44,316 nucleotides of DNA from a candidate division KSB1 bacterium (GTDB taxonomy: Bacteria; Zhuqueibacterota; Zhuqueibacteria; JANLFK01; Oleimicrobiaceae), in the NCBI GenBank assembly GCA_034506335.1, contig JAPDPR010000027.1, positions 1 through 44,316 on the forward strand, in the 5' to 3' direction. Every line of letters starts with the position of its first letter. The first letter of the stretch is position 1. The translations under genes and the position numbers were made by a program. The notes beneath the pieces were generated by a model that had not been told where the DNA came from, made no database searches, and worked only from the letters and a program-made list of their open reading frames with translations. Below, one piece after another: positions 7,053 through 14,369 of this stretch.

Positions 7053-8096
7053 CTACTGGACTACCGGTTGCTGAAAGACGTTCTGCACGAAAAAGAGTGC
7101 CACAAAGCTCATGAGGGCGGCCATAATGGGCGTGAGCACCCAACCAACGGCTATCTTGCCAAGGTAGCGGTAGTTGACCACGCGACTGCTCTTTACCAAA
7201 CCGATCCCGGAAATGGCGCCGACAATGGCCTGGGAACTGGAAACAGGCACAAGAGGTAGAGCCGGCAGGCCTATGCTCGTCAGCACATTCCTCAGCCCCT
7301 GTGAGGCAAAGAGGAGGAGAACCAGGGAATGCGCCAGGACGGCGATCATGGCTAAGATGGGCGTCAGTTTGACGATCTCGTTGCCCACCGCCGCCATAAC
7401 GCGGAATGAGTAGCTGCAGATGCCCACGGAGATTGCTATGCCTCCCAGCAGAAATAGCTGTTGGGCACCGCTCAGGTGCAGCGGGCCGGCGATAGCGACG
7501 TCGGGAAAAGGCGCCGCCCTCACGAACACCCCAACCACGTTGGCGATGTTGTTGGCTCCCAAGCTATAGGCACCAAGGGCCCCCACCACAATCAATCCGG
7601 CCCTGGTGTACGCATCCAGACGCAGCAAGTGGATGCGCGTCCTGTTGAGAACCGCCTTGGAGAGGAAGTACAGTGCCACCCCAAACACACCCGCCAGAAC
7701 CGGGGATAGAACCCATGTTGCCATGATTTTGGTCAATATCTTAGGGTCAGTGGGTGAATGGGTGAAGAGGTTCCAACCCACAATTGCTCCCACAATGGCT
7801 TGGGTCGTCGAGACCGGCAGGGCTGCGCGCGTCATCCATAACACCGTCAGCCCCGCCACTAAAGCTAGCGTAAAGGAGGCAGCGGGAGCATTCACGCCCC
7901 CAAGCGCCACCAGCGTATCAGTAGTTCCCGCCCCACCGAGCACCGCCCCCAAAATAACGAAGGCACTTGAGACGAGCGCGGCGGTCTTGAAACGAACCAT
8001 CCTCGCGCCGACCGCCGTGCCAAATACGTTGGCCGCGTCATTGGCTCCCAGGGACCAGCCCAGAAAAAGACCACTTAGGAGGTAAAACCAGGTCAT
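7053..8096 (-). CDS. pit: PiT-family inorganic phosphate transporter
   Basis: 347 residues from ATG 8096 (residue 13 of the longest frame); this start leaves 10 bp after the DUF47 gene and removes an unlikely charged leader. Both halves of the internally duplicated PiT fold are visible: GANDAANVFGTAVGARMV near the N-terminus and GANNIANVVGVFVRA in the second half, together with the paired STTQAIVGAIVGWNLF and SSSQAIVGAISGIGLVKSSR motifs. About ten membrane helices are evident. It imports phosphate with H+ or Na+ across the inner membrane. It directly follows its usual partner, a DUF47 protein, which is known to act with Pit transporters. Confidence 0.9.
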   Translation of the reverse strand: MTWFYLLSGLFLGWSLGANDAANVFGTAVGARMVRFKTAALVSSAFVILGAVLGGAGTTDTLVALGGVNAPAASFTLALVAGLTVLWMTRAALPVSTTQAIVGAIVGWNLFTHSPTDPKILTKIMATWVLSPVLAGVFGVALYFLSKAVLNRTRIHLLRLDAYTRAGLIVVGALGAYSLGANNIANVVGVFVRAAPFPDVAIAGPLHLSGAQQLFLLGGIAISVGICSYSFRVMAAVGNEIVKLTPILAMIAVLAHSLVLLLFASQGLRNVLTSIGLPALPLVPVSSSQAIVGAISGIGLVKSSRVVNYRYLGKIAVGWVLTPIMAALMSFVALFFVQNVFQQPVVQ

Positions 8097-8106
8097 CACC
8101 TTGCGC

Positions 8107-8751
8107 TCACACGTACCGCTTGATCGTAGCAATGGCGAGCCTATCGCACACGTCTTCTGCCTCTTCGGCGATTAGCTCCACGTGGTAGGCAAAGTAGCGC
8201 AAATGGATCTTGTGACTCAATCGCAACTGGCGAGAGAAGACCTCACGCTTCAACTTCTCCGCCATCTTGTTCGTCTCTTTGCGATAGAATTGCACCTGAT
8301 TCACGTAGTCGCGGACAGAATTGAGGTCAGTAAAATAGGCACGAATTGCCCTCACCATCCCCTCGGCGGCAGTGATAGAAAAGTCCGCCAAGTCTGCGAA
8401 AAAGCTGACGAACTCCTCGCAGACCTCGGGAGTCTCCACGGAAAACTGCATGAGAGTTTCCGCCATTCTATTGAGAACTCTGTCCGCATTTTCCAAAAGG
8501 CCAAGAACGTCGCCCCGTGACTCCGGAATGAGCGTATGTGAGTAAAGACTGGTCTCGATCTCGCGCCGGAGCCTGTCACCCTGGTCCTCAATGTCGGACA
8601 ACTGCTCCAGGTGCGACTCAAAATCGGCGTGCTGGTGTCGCAGATAGAATTTGACCCCCTCTTTGAAAACCAGCCCGCCTTTTACGATGAGGTCCAGGTA
8701 CTCATCGATCTGCACCTCGAGCCGCTTGCTGCGCCGGAAGAGAATTCCCAT
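8107..8751 (-). CDS. DUF47 / PhoU-like Pit accessory protein
   Basis: 214 residues, almost entirely helical, starting at ATG 8751 with GGAGAAG upstream. The sequence (GILFRRSKRLEVQIDEYLDL, HLEQLSDIEDQGDRLRREIE, TLIPESRGDVLGLLENADRVL, RYFAYHVELIAEEAEDVCDR) is typical of the TIGR00153/DUF47 family, whose fold resembles PhoU and binds metal through E/D-rich helix motifs. These cytoplasmic proteins are usually encoded next to Pit transporters and control them. The PiT gene begins 10 bp after its stop, so the two are translationally close. Confidence 0.9.
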   Translation of the reverse strand: MGILFRRSKRLEVQIDEYLDLIVKGGLVFKEGVKFYLRHQHADFESHLEQLSDIEDQGDRLRREIETSLYSHTLIPESRGDVLGLLENADRVLNRMAETLMQFSVETPEVCEEFVSFFADLADFSITAAEGMVRAIRAYFTDLNSVRDYVNQVQFYRKETNKMAEKLKREVFSRQLRLSHKIHLRYFAYHVELIAEEAEDVCDRLAIATIKRYV

Positions 8752-8769
8752 AAGTATTCGTCTTCTCCG

Positions 8770-10365
8770 CTAAAAGAAGCCAAACACACCGTGAGGGGTG
8801 ATCCCCAGAAACCGAAACCAGGTCTCGCTGGCAATTAGAGTGACAATCCACGTCACCACCAGCATGGTGAAGCCAAAACGGAACGCCTCCCCAAGGCTGT
8901 AGTGGTCGGTCTCATAAAGGAGGAGTGCCGGTTTGCTGTTGAACGGCAGAACATACACGTGCTCGATAAGGAAAGCGACGGGGAGAGCCAGGCTGACTAT
9001 GGGGTAGCCAAACCTGGAGGCGGTGCCGATTGCCAAAGGCACGAAGATCATCGCGCGCATAGTCTTGGACTGAAAGAGGAGCGCACTAAAGAGCATGACG
9101 CTGGTGAGCAAAAGGTACAGGAGCCAATAAGGGGTGCCTTCCCTGACGCCGAGATGGTCAAAAAAGGCATTGACGAGTATTGAAGGCAGATCGGTAACCG
9201 CAAGCCCCGCCCCGAGCGCATAGGCCCCTGCAGAAAAGAGCATCAGATGCCAGGGGATATCGACATCATTCCACTTGACGATGCCGATACCAGGAAGGAG
9301 GGCAACAATCCCGCCCAGAAAGGCCACCGCTGTGGCGCTGATGCCATGAAAGCGGTCCGTGGCCCACATGCCCAAAATTGCCGTCAGGAGTATCACCGCC
9401 CTGACCTCGCGTCCCGTGACCGGGCCAAGGCTGCGGTACTCTTCGCGGAGACGCTCCATACCACCGGCTACTTGCGGGCGACGCTCCTCGGGCGAGAGCG
9501 GGAAAAAGACCTTCGTGGCCAGCACAAAGCCCGCCAGGAGAATTACCAGCGTGACCGGCAACATCGCTACCAACCAGTCAGCGTAGAATATCTTTTCGCC
9601 CGTGGCGCCACTGATTATGGCTACTGCTAAGAGGTTCGCGGCCGACCCCGTCATAAAGGCCCCGGCGCCCACGCAATTCTGGAAGAGATTCTGGAGGACG
9701 ATGCTGCGCCCAAAGTTGTTCCGATTCTTCCCGCCTCTGGCACCATAGATTGCTGCGATCACCATGAAAATTGGCAACAAGATGGCCGCCTTCGCTGTAG
9801 TGGCAGACACCAACGCCGAGAGGAGCAGATTGATGACCAAGAAGCTTAGAAAGATATAGCTCGGCTTGCGGCCAAAGCGAAGGATGAACCAGAGCGCAAA
9901 GCGTTTTGCCACGCCGGTGGACACCAGCATGCTGGCCAGGACAAAGGACATGATGTTGAGCCACATGACCTCGTGCCCGAGCTGCGCGTACGCTTCCTTT
10001 TCGGGCAGCACCTTAGTCAAGACCAGCGCGACAATAAGAATGAGCGACGTCAGGTAGTTGGGGATGGCGTCGGTTGCCCAGAGCAAAATGCCAGCCACGA
10101 AGATTCCCAACATCAGATGATTGCTCCGGGCGAAAGCCTCTGGACCCAGCTTTTGGAACGCATTTTTGGCCGAATTAGAAACCAGTTGTGTGACGTCAAT
10201 ACTCTGAAGGAAAGGCAGCCTCACTAGGTAGCCGAAGCACACAAAGGCTCCCACGGCCGCGAACGGAGTGATCAGTGCCAACCAGCGTTCCAGCGAAGTC
10301 TTTTCTCTCTTCGGCAGCCGGTCGATCCGGTAGTTGCGCATGTCAAGGGGATCACTCGGCGGCAT
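8770..10365 (-). CDS. DASS/SLC13-family sodium:anion symporter
   Basis: 531 residues from ATG 10365, overlapping the end of the CYTH gene by 14 bp; an in-frame ATG at 10341 is a less supported alternative with no clear RBS. The protein has eleven or twelve hydrophobic segments. Family landmarks are ATDAIPNYLTSLILIVALVL, the strand FVLASMLVSTGVAKRFAL, LVSATTAKAAILLPI, the first signature region GAFMTGSAANLLAVAIISGA and the repeated counterpart LLFQSKTMRAMIFVPLAIGT. DASS members carry dicarboxylates, sulfate or phosphate with Na+; sequence alone does not show which. Operon context with CYTH, DUF47, PiT and the phosphate porin suggests phosphate or another inorganic oxyanion. Inner membrane. Confidence 0.82.
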   Translation of the reverse strand: MPPSDPLDMRNYRIDRLPKREKTSLERWLALITPFAAVGAFVCFGYLVRLPFLQSIDVTQLVSNSAKNAFQKLGPEAFARSNHLMLGIFVAGILLWATDAIPNYLTSLILIVALVLTKVLPEKEAYAQLGHEVMWLNIMSFVLASMLVSTGVAKRFALWFILRFGRKPSYIFLSFLVINLLLSALVSATTAKAAILLPIFMVIAAIYGARGGKNRNNFGRSIVLQNLFQNCVGAGAFMTGSAANLLAVAIISGATGEKIFYADWLVAMLPVTLVILLAGFVLATKVFFPLSPEERRPQVAGGMERLREEYRSLGPVTGREVRAVILLTAILGMWATDRFHGISATAVAFLGGIVALLPGIGIVKWNDVDIPWHLMLFSAGAYALGAGLAVTDLPSILVNAFFDHLGVREGTPYWLLYLLLTSVMLFSALLFQSKTMRAMIFVPLAIGTASRFGYPIVSLALPVAFLIEHVYVLPFNSKPALLLYETDHYSLGEAFRFGFTMLVVTWIVTLIASETWFRFLGITPHGVFGFF

Positions 10366-10834
10366 GTTTCCAGCTCTTGTAAGGGGTTTTCATGAGCATC
10401 GCGTTGTAGTACCGCTCATCCCCCGTCACCTCCTGCCCTAACCATTCTGGTCTGGTGAACTCTTCATCCTCAGAGTCCAGTTCTACCTCGGCCAGTATCA
10501 GTCCCTCATTGTCCCCATAGAACTCGTCGACCTCGAAAGTTTTGTTCCCAACTCTCACTTCGTACCGACACTTGTCGATGACACCAGGTTCGCAGATCTT
10601 CAGCAGCTCCTCAGCTACGCTGAGGGGAATCTCCTGTTCCCACTCGAAGCGGCTGGCGCCGGAGGCGCCTCCGATGCCCTTGATGGTAAGATAGCCTTTG
10701 TCCCCTTTGATCCGTACGCGAACAGTCCGCTCCGGGACCGATGAGAGGTACCCTTGCACGATGCGCGATTTCCTCACCGCCAAATGCTTGAATGGGCCTT
10801 TTACCAAGAACTTGCGCTCAATTTCTTTTCCCAT
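10352..10834 (-). CDS. CYTH-domain protein, tripolyphosphatase-like (TTM family)
   Basis: 160 residues from ATG 10834. It carries the diagnostic EXEXK motif at residues 4-8 (EIERK), then basic strands RTVRVRIKGDKGYLTIKG, RFEWEQEIPL, the EVDEFYGDNEGLILAEVELD acidic strands, and the ending RPEWLGQEVTGDERYYNAML. The length and this C-terminal signature match short bacterial triphosphate tunnel enzymes such as NeuTTM and CthTTM, which hydrolyse tripolyphosphate using a divalent metal. A cytosolic role in releasing phosphate from short polyphosphate fits the operon. Some CYTH proteins are adenylate cyclases or thiamine triphosphatases, so substrate is inferred. The DASS gene overlaps its 3' end. 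Confidence 0.85.
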   Translation of the reverse strand: MGKEIERKFLVKGPFKHLAVRKSRIVQGYLSSVPERTVRVRIKGDKGYLTIKGIGGASGASRFEWEQEIPLSVAEELLKICEPGVIDKCRYEVRVGNKTFEVDEFYGDNEGLILAEVELDSEDEEFTRPEWLGQEVTGDERYYNAMLMKTPYKSWKHAAE

Positions 10835-10864
10835 GCTTCGACCCTTTCCCTTGGATGCCTTTTT

Positions 10865-11491
10865 TCAGAGGGCGGCACGATATACAGAGGTGGCGGGTAA
10901 CGGTTCCAGACCGATGACCCGCTTGATTGCCAGAAGATAGTTGACGTTCTCGTAGGGTGTCAGCCCTACCATTTCCTTCGCTTGCAGAATCGCACCCACA
11001 TCCTCAGACTCTATACTGGCGGTCAGGATCTTCGCACCGTTGATATACACCTCTGCCAGCTCCGCGATGCACCCATTAATGGTGAAGCCAAACCGTCGTT
11101 TGAATACGTGCACCGCCACCAGCGACGGGTGGGGGAGGATCAGCTCTTCCAAGAACTGGCTCAGAGTGTAGGAAGGCCGCGCGAAAGCTGGGCTCGGCAC
11201 GCCAAAGGCAGGAAAAACCTGGTCGCGAATCATCTCCGCCGACATGGGGAATTGCCCCTTCATGCGGGGGTTCCACTGCTCGAGGCCTTGTTTCTTTTGC
11301 ACCAGAACCTTGATGTCCATCAACTGGTCGCGGATCTTGGTATTGTTGTCGTTGTTCTGTGCAGAGACGATATATATTTCAAGGCTCTCGCGAATCTGTT
11401 CCACCCGGCTCAGGGTTCGCATCTTCTCCTCGACAAGCCCAAAGCTCTGCGCGAATGCTCGAAACTCAAACCTTGGCCTCACTTCTGGCAT
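10865..11491 (-). CDS. Unknown protein, possibly a divergent CYTH-like fold
   Basis: 208 residues from ATG 11491, chosen because GGAGGAGA lies immediately upstream; the longer frame to 11599 lacks support. No family is recognised with certainty. The layout echoes CYTH proteins: an N-terminal strand RPRFEFRAF where EXEXK would be, KIRDQLMDIKVLVQKKQGLE in place of the basic strands, HVFKRRFGFTINGCIAEL, then TASIESEDVGAILQAKEMVG and NYLLAIKRVIGL, which resembles the C-terminal strand-helix of CYTH domains. The EXEXK motif itself is not intact (only E9 then R11). It is the first gene of the operon, 30 bp before the canonical CYTH gene. No signal peptide, so cytosolic. Confidence 0.6.
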   Translation of the reverse strand: MPEVRPRFEFRAFAQSFGLVEEKMRTLSRVEQIRESLEIYIVSAQNNDNNTKIRDQLMDIKVLVQKKQGLEQWNPRMKGQFPMSAEMIRDQVFPAFGVPSPAFARPSYTLSQFLEELILPHPSLVAVHVFKRRFGFTINGCIAELAEVYINGAKILTASIESEDVGAILQAKEMVGLTPYENVNYLLAIKRVIGLEPLPATSVYRAAL

Positions 11492-11655
11492 ATCGTCTCC
11501 TCCAGTAGTACTCCGCCTCCTGGGCTGTTGGAAACCTGCTGGTTGTGCAGCCTTGTACACACGAACCTGCTCACGTTCCCTCTCCACCCGGCAAGTCAAC
11601 CCGGGCGAGGAGGACCTTGTGGTGCCGTGTTAGAGCCGCAGGCAATTTGGAAACC

Positions 11656-11670
11656 GCAATCCTTGTGCCA
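11656..11670 (-). promoter_or_regulatory. Sigma54 (-24/-12) promoter of the phosphate operon
   Basis: On the minus strand TGGCAC (11670-11665), AAGGA, TTGC (11659-11656): both the -24 and the -12 element match consensus exactly, with the obligatory spacing. Expected start is near 11644, giving a 150-nt leader before ATG 11491. The gene for an NtrC-type activator lies in the divergent operon. Confidence 0.8.
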
Positions 11671-11712
11671 AGGCCATCCAATGGAAAATCAGCCCTTTAG
11701 CTACAAACGAGA

Positions 11713-11728
11713 TGTCGAGATTTCAACA
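11713..11728. promoter_or_regulatory. Candidate enhancer site 1 (palindrome)
   Basis: TGTCGA-GATT-TCAACA, a 16-bp palindrome with one mismatch. Centre about 77 bp upstream of the predicted sigma54 start. Same pattern as the site at 11754-11769. Confidence 0.6.
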
Positions 11729-11753
11729 TTTGCTGGCTTCTCGACGACTCCGA

Positions 11754-11769
11754 TGCCGATATTTCGACA
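11754..11769. promoter_or_regulatory. Candidate enhancer site 2 (palindrome)
   Basis: TGCCGA-TATT-TCGACA, the second copy of the 16-bp palindrome (shared consensus TGYCGANATTTCRACA). Centre is 41 bp from site 1, close to four helical turns, so both lie on one DNA face, about 118 bp upstream of the sigma54 start. It also abuts the -35 box of the divergent promoter. A partial half-site TTCTCGAC lies between them (11738-11745). Confidence 0.6.
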
Positions 11770-11776
11770 AAAGTTC

Positions 11777-11805
11777 TTGCTTTTCCCCACACGGAGCGCT
11801 ATATT
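11777..11805 (+). promoter_or_regulatory. Sigma70-like promoter for the sensor operon
   Basis: TTGCTT (11777-11782), 17 nt, TATATT (11800-11805). Start near 11812, with a leader of about 185 nt before the PhnD-like gene at 11998. Enhancer site 2 lies just upstream of the -35 box, so activator binding could also regulate its own operon. Confidence 0.5.
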
Positions 11806-11997
11806 AGAGGCGCGCTCCGGTCTGCTACGCCGAGGGGTGCCACGCGCAATGACCCGACCTATGGCCAGCAAGCTGCCAGTTCAGGGTGCATCTGGCGCGT
11901 GACTTCCGCGTGCGGCTGTTGTCCGCGGAATACCGGTGGCAAACAGAGATTTTCCAAGTTCCGTTTTTCATGGGTCCCAGTCTATCTGGGAGGCGCG

Positions 11998-12921
11998 ATG
12001 ACGCGTAGGCTTCTCTTCGCAGGGGTCGGCCTCATTCTTTGGGGTAGCATCTCGCTGGCGCTCTATCTGGTCGTTATGAACATCAGCACCCCCCCAAACA
12101 CCCCCGATACGACAACAGCCTCCGGAATCCCTCTCAGCAAAGAGGACACGGTCTATGTGGGCGTTGTTTCGCGCTTTGCTCCCAACCTAATCTACGAAGG
12201 CTACCAGCCCATCGTGGACTATTTGACCGAGCGCACACCATACTTCTTCATCCTGAAACTGAGCAACTCTTACGAAGAGACGATCCAGCAGCTAGTTCGT
12301 GGCGAGGTGCAGTTAGCCTTTGTGGGTACTTTTGTGTACCTGAAGGCCAGAGGGCACTACCCCATACGGTGTATCCTCCGGCCCCTGAACCGTCAGCATC
12401 AGCCTTGCTTTCGTTCGGTTCTTATCACCCGCACTGACAGTCCAATTCAGAGCGTAACGGATCTACGGGCGAAGCGCCTTGCAGTGCCGTCGCCGATGTC
12501 GTTCTCTGCAAATTGGATACTTCGCGCCGAGCTTCCACGCCACGGAGTACAAAGCAGTGCCCTCGCCGAGGTGCGGCACTTTGATTTTCACCACACCGTT
12601 GTATACGAGGTGCTAAGTGGCCGATACGACGCCGGCGTGGTAAAAGACCGGGTCGCAGAGGAGTTTTCGGACAAGGGAATACGAATCGTGCTTGCTTCTC
12701 CTCCCATACCTGGGTCCCCTTTGATCGTCCGCAAAGACCTGGACACTAGCTTCGTGCAGGCGATCCGCCAGGCATTGTTGAGCGTTGACACTCGCAAGCA
12801 GGAGTATCAACAATTGGTCAGCAATTGGGATGCCGAGTTCGTTTATGGCTTTGCTGTGGCGGAAGACAACGACTACGACTACGCAGATACGTTGTTGACA
12901 GTGCCCGGGGACGACCTATGA
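11998..12921 (+). CDS. Membrane-anchored PhnD-like phosphate/phosphonate-binding protein
   Basis: 307 residues from ATG 11998, preceded by GGGAGG; the longer frame from 11899 has a cysteine-rich leader and no RBS. An N-terminal hydrophobic helix (about 4-27) has no signal-peptidase or lipobox site, so the protein is probably tethered with the rest in the periplasm. The body matches the PhnD-like family (PF12974): DTVYVGVVSRFAPNLIYEGY, YEETIQQLVRGEVQLAFVGT, the strand DLRAKRLAVPSPMSFSANW, FDFHHTVVYEVLSGRYDAGV, and IPGSPLIVRKDLD. Members bind phosphonate, phosphite or phosphate. No ABC permease or ATPase is adjacent; instead the stop overlaps the kinase start by 4 bp (ATGA), so it is better read as the periplasmic sensor of the kinase. 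Confidence 0.82.
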   Translation: MTRRLLFAGVGLILWGSISLALYLVVMNISTPPNTPDTTTASGIPLSKEDTVYVGVVSRFAPNLIYEGYQPIVDYLTERTPYFFILKLSNSYEETIQQLVRGEVQLAFVGTFVYLKARGHYPIRCILRPLNRQHQPCFRSVLITRTDSPIQSVTDLRAKRLAVPSPMSFSANWILRAELPRHGVQSSALAEVRHFDFHHTVVYEVLSGRYDAGVVKDRVAEEFSDKGIRIVLASPPIPGSPLIVRKDLDTSFVQAIRQALLSVDTRKQEYQQLVSNWDAEFVYGFAVAEDNDYDYADTLLTVPGDDL

Positions 12922-14369
12922 ACCCCCGTAAGAGCTTAAAAGTGCGCATCCTCCTGTTCCTGGGAGGGCTGACTACGGTCATGCTAGCAGTGGTGTTCGT
13001 GAGCGTCCTCCTGCGTTGGCGGGCGCTTATCCTTAACACGCACCGGGAAAGAGCCCTGGCCGTGGCGCAGACATTTTCCACTTCTCTCTTGGATGCCATC
13101 ATCTACCAGGAAAATCGGCAAATGCGCGATGCCGAGTTTTTGGCCAATCACATCCACAGGTTTCTCTCCAGAAATCCTTACATTAAGAACCTGGTGCTTT
13201 ATGACGAACAGGGGGTCCCCATTTTTTGCAGCCGGTGGGATGATTCTCTCCCTTCTGGGGACACCCCGCTGCGCCCGCAGATCAAAGGGCCGGTGGCGCG
13301 GATATACCGATCAAGGAGCTTGGGGTGGATCATCGAGACCACTCTTCTCCTCCGAATCCACAACAGGCAATGGGGTTGGTTGCGCATGGCCTTCGATGCT
13401 GAGCCCGCAAGGGAGCAAATGAGGGTTCTCTTTTGCCTCTTCTATGGCCTAGGTTTCTGCTTTGTCCTCATCCTCCTGGCCGCCACTTACCTAATTGTGG
13501 ATCGCCTCACACGCTCTTTGCGCCACCTTGTGGCGGAGATGGGCCGGTTGGACCTGGAACGGATCGAACCCTCACCACTTACTCCCGGAGAGGACGAAGT
13601 GGGAATGCTAGTGCAAAACTTTGAGATGTTGAAAAGCCGTTTAGCCCAGTCACGCAGACAACTCTTGGACGCGCAGCGGCAACTCTATCAAGCGGAAAAG
13701 CTAGCGTCCATAGGGCGGCTAGCGGCAGGCGTGGCGCACGAGATCAACAACCCCCTCCATGGCCTGAAGAGCTGCCTGTTTGCGATGAGGCACCAGAGGG
13801 GCCAGTCAGAAGACATGGGAAAATACCTATCCCTTGCCGATGAAGCTGTGGAACGCATCAGCGGCGTAGTCGAAAAACTGCTGAACTTTTCCAGACAGGG
13901 GGCCCAAGAACGGTCGGAGATGAACCTGAATGAGACAATCGAGAAGGCCCTCGCGTTGTTTGAATACCGAGTGGATAAGGCTAAGGTTTCCCTCGTGAAG
14001 CAGCTGGATCCTTCGTTGCCCACGATCTACGCTGACCCGCAGCTCATTGGGCAAGTGGTGATGAACATGCTTATCAACAGTTACGACAGCATGCCAGACG
14101 GCGGAGAGATCCGCATAAGCACCAGCCGCGGCGACAGTGAACATGTCTACATGGTGATCTCAGACACTGGCTCTGGTATCGCCGAGGAGCACCTGGACAA
14201 GATCTTTGACCCGTTTTTCACCACAAAAGCGGAGGGAAAGGGTACGGGGCTTGGCTTGTCGGTGAGCCTGGGAATCGTCGAGGCCCACGGTGGCAGCATC
14301 CAGGTGAGTAGTCAAGTTGGGGTTGGCTCTACCTTCCGGGTCACTCTTCCGATCGGAGGTAAGCAATGA
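12918..14369 (+). CDS. Sensor histidine kinase
   Basis: 483 residues from ATG 12918, which overlaps the previous stop; an upstream TTG at 12825 is rejected. Order: TM1 (about 10-32), a periplasmic loop of roughly 140 residues ([32 protein letters not shown]), TM2 (about 175-200), HAMP-like linker, coiled coil, HisKA H-box [19 protein letters not shown] with phospho-acceptor His274, then HATPase_c with the N box [17 protein letters not shown]1 DTGSGI, F box DPFFTTK and G2 GKGTGLGLS. It is complete. The modest loop could dock the adjacent PhnD-like protein. It should phosphorylate the NtrC-type regulator whose start overlaps its stop (ATGA). Confidence 0.92.
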   Translation: MNPRKSLKVRILLFLGGLTTVMLAVVFVSVLLRWRALILNTHRERALAVAQTFSTSLLDAIIYQENRQMRDAEFLANHIHRFLSRNPYIKNLVLYDEQGVPIFCSRWDDSLPSGDTPLRPQIKGPVARIYRSRSLGWIIETTLLLRIHNRQWGWLRMAFDAEPAREQMRVLFCLFYGLGFCFVLILLAATYLIVDRLTRSLRHLVAEMGRLDLERIEPSPLTPGEDEVGMLVQNFEMLKSRLAQSRRQLLDAQRQLYQAEKLASIGRLAAGVAHEINNPLHGLKSCLFAMRHQRGQSEDMGKYLSLADEAVERISGVVEKLLNFSRQGAQERSEMNLNETIEKALALFEYRVDKAKVSLVKQLDPSLPTIYADPQLIGQVVMNMLINSYDSMPDGGEIRISTSRGDSEHVYMVISDTGSGIAEEHLDKIFDPFFTTKAEGKGTGLGLSVSLGIVEAHGGSIQVSSQVGVGSTFRVTLPIGGKQ

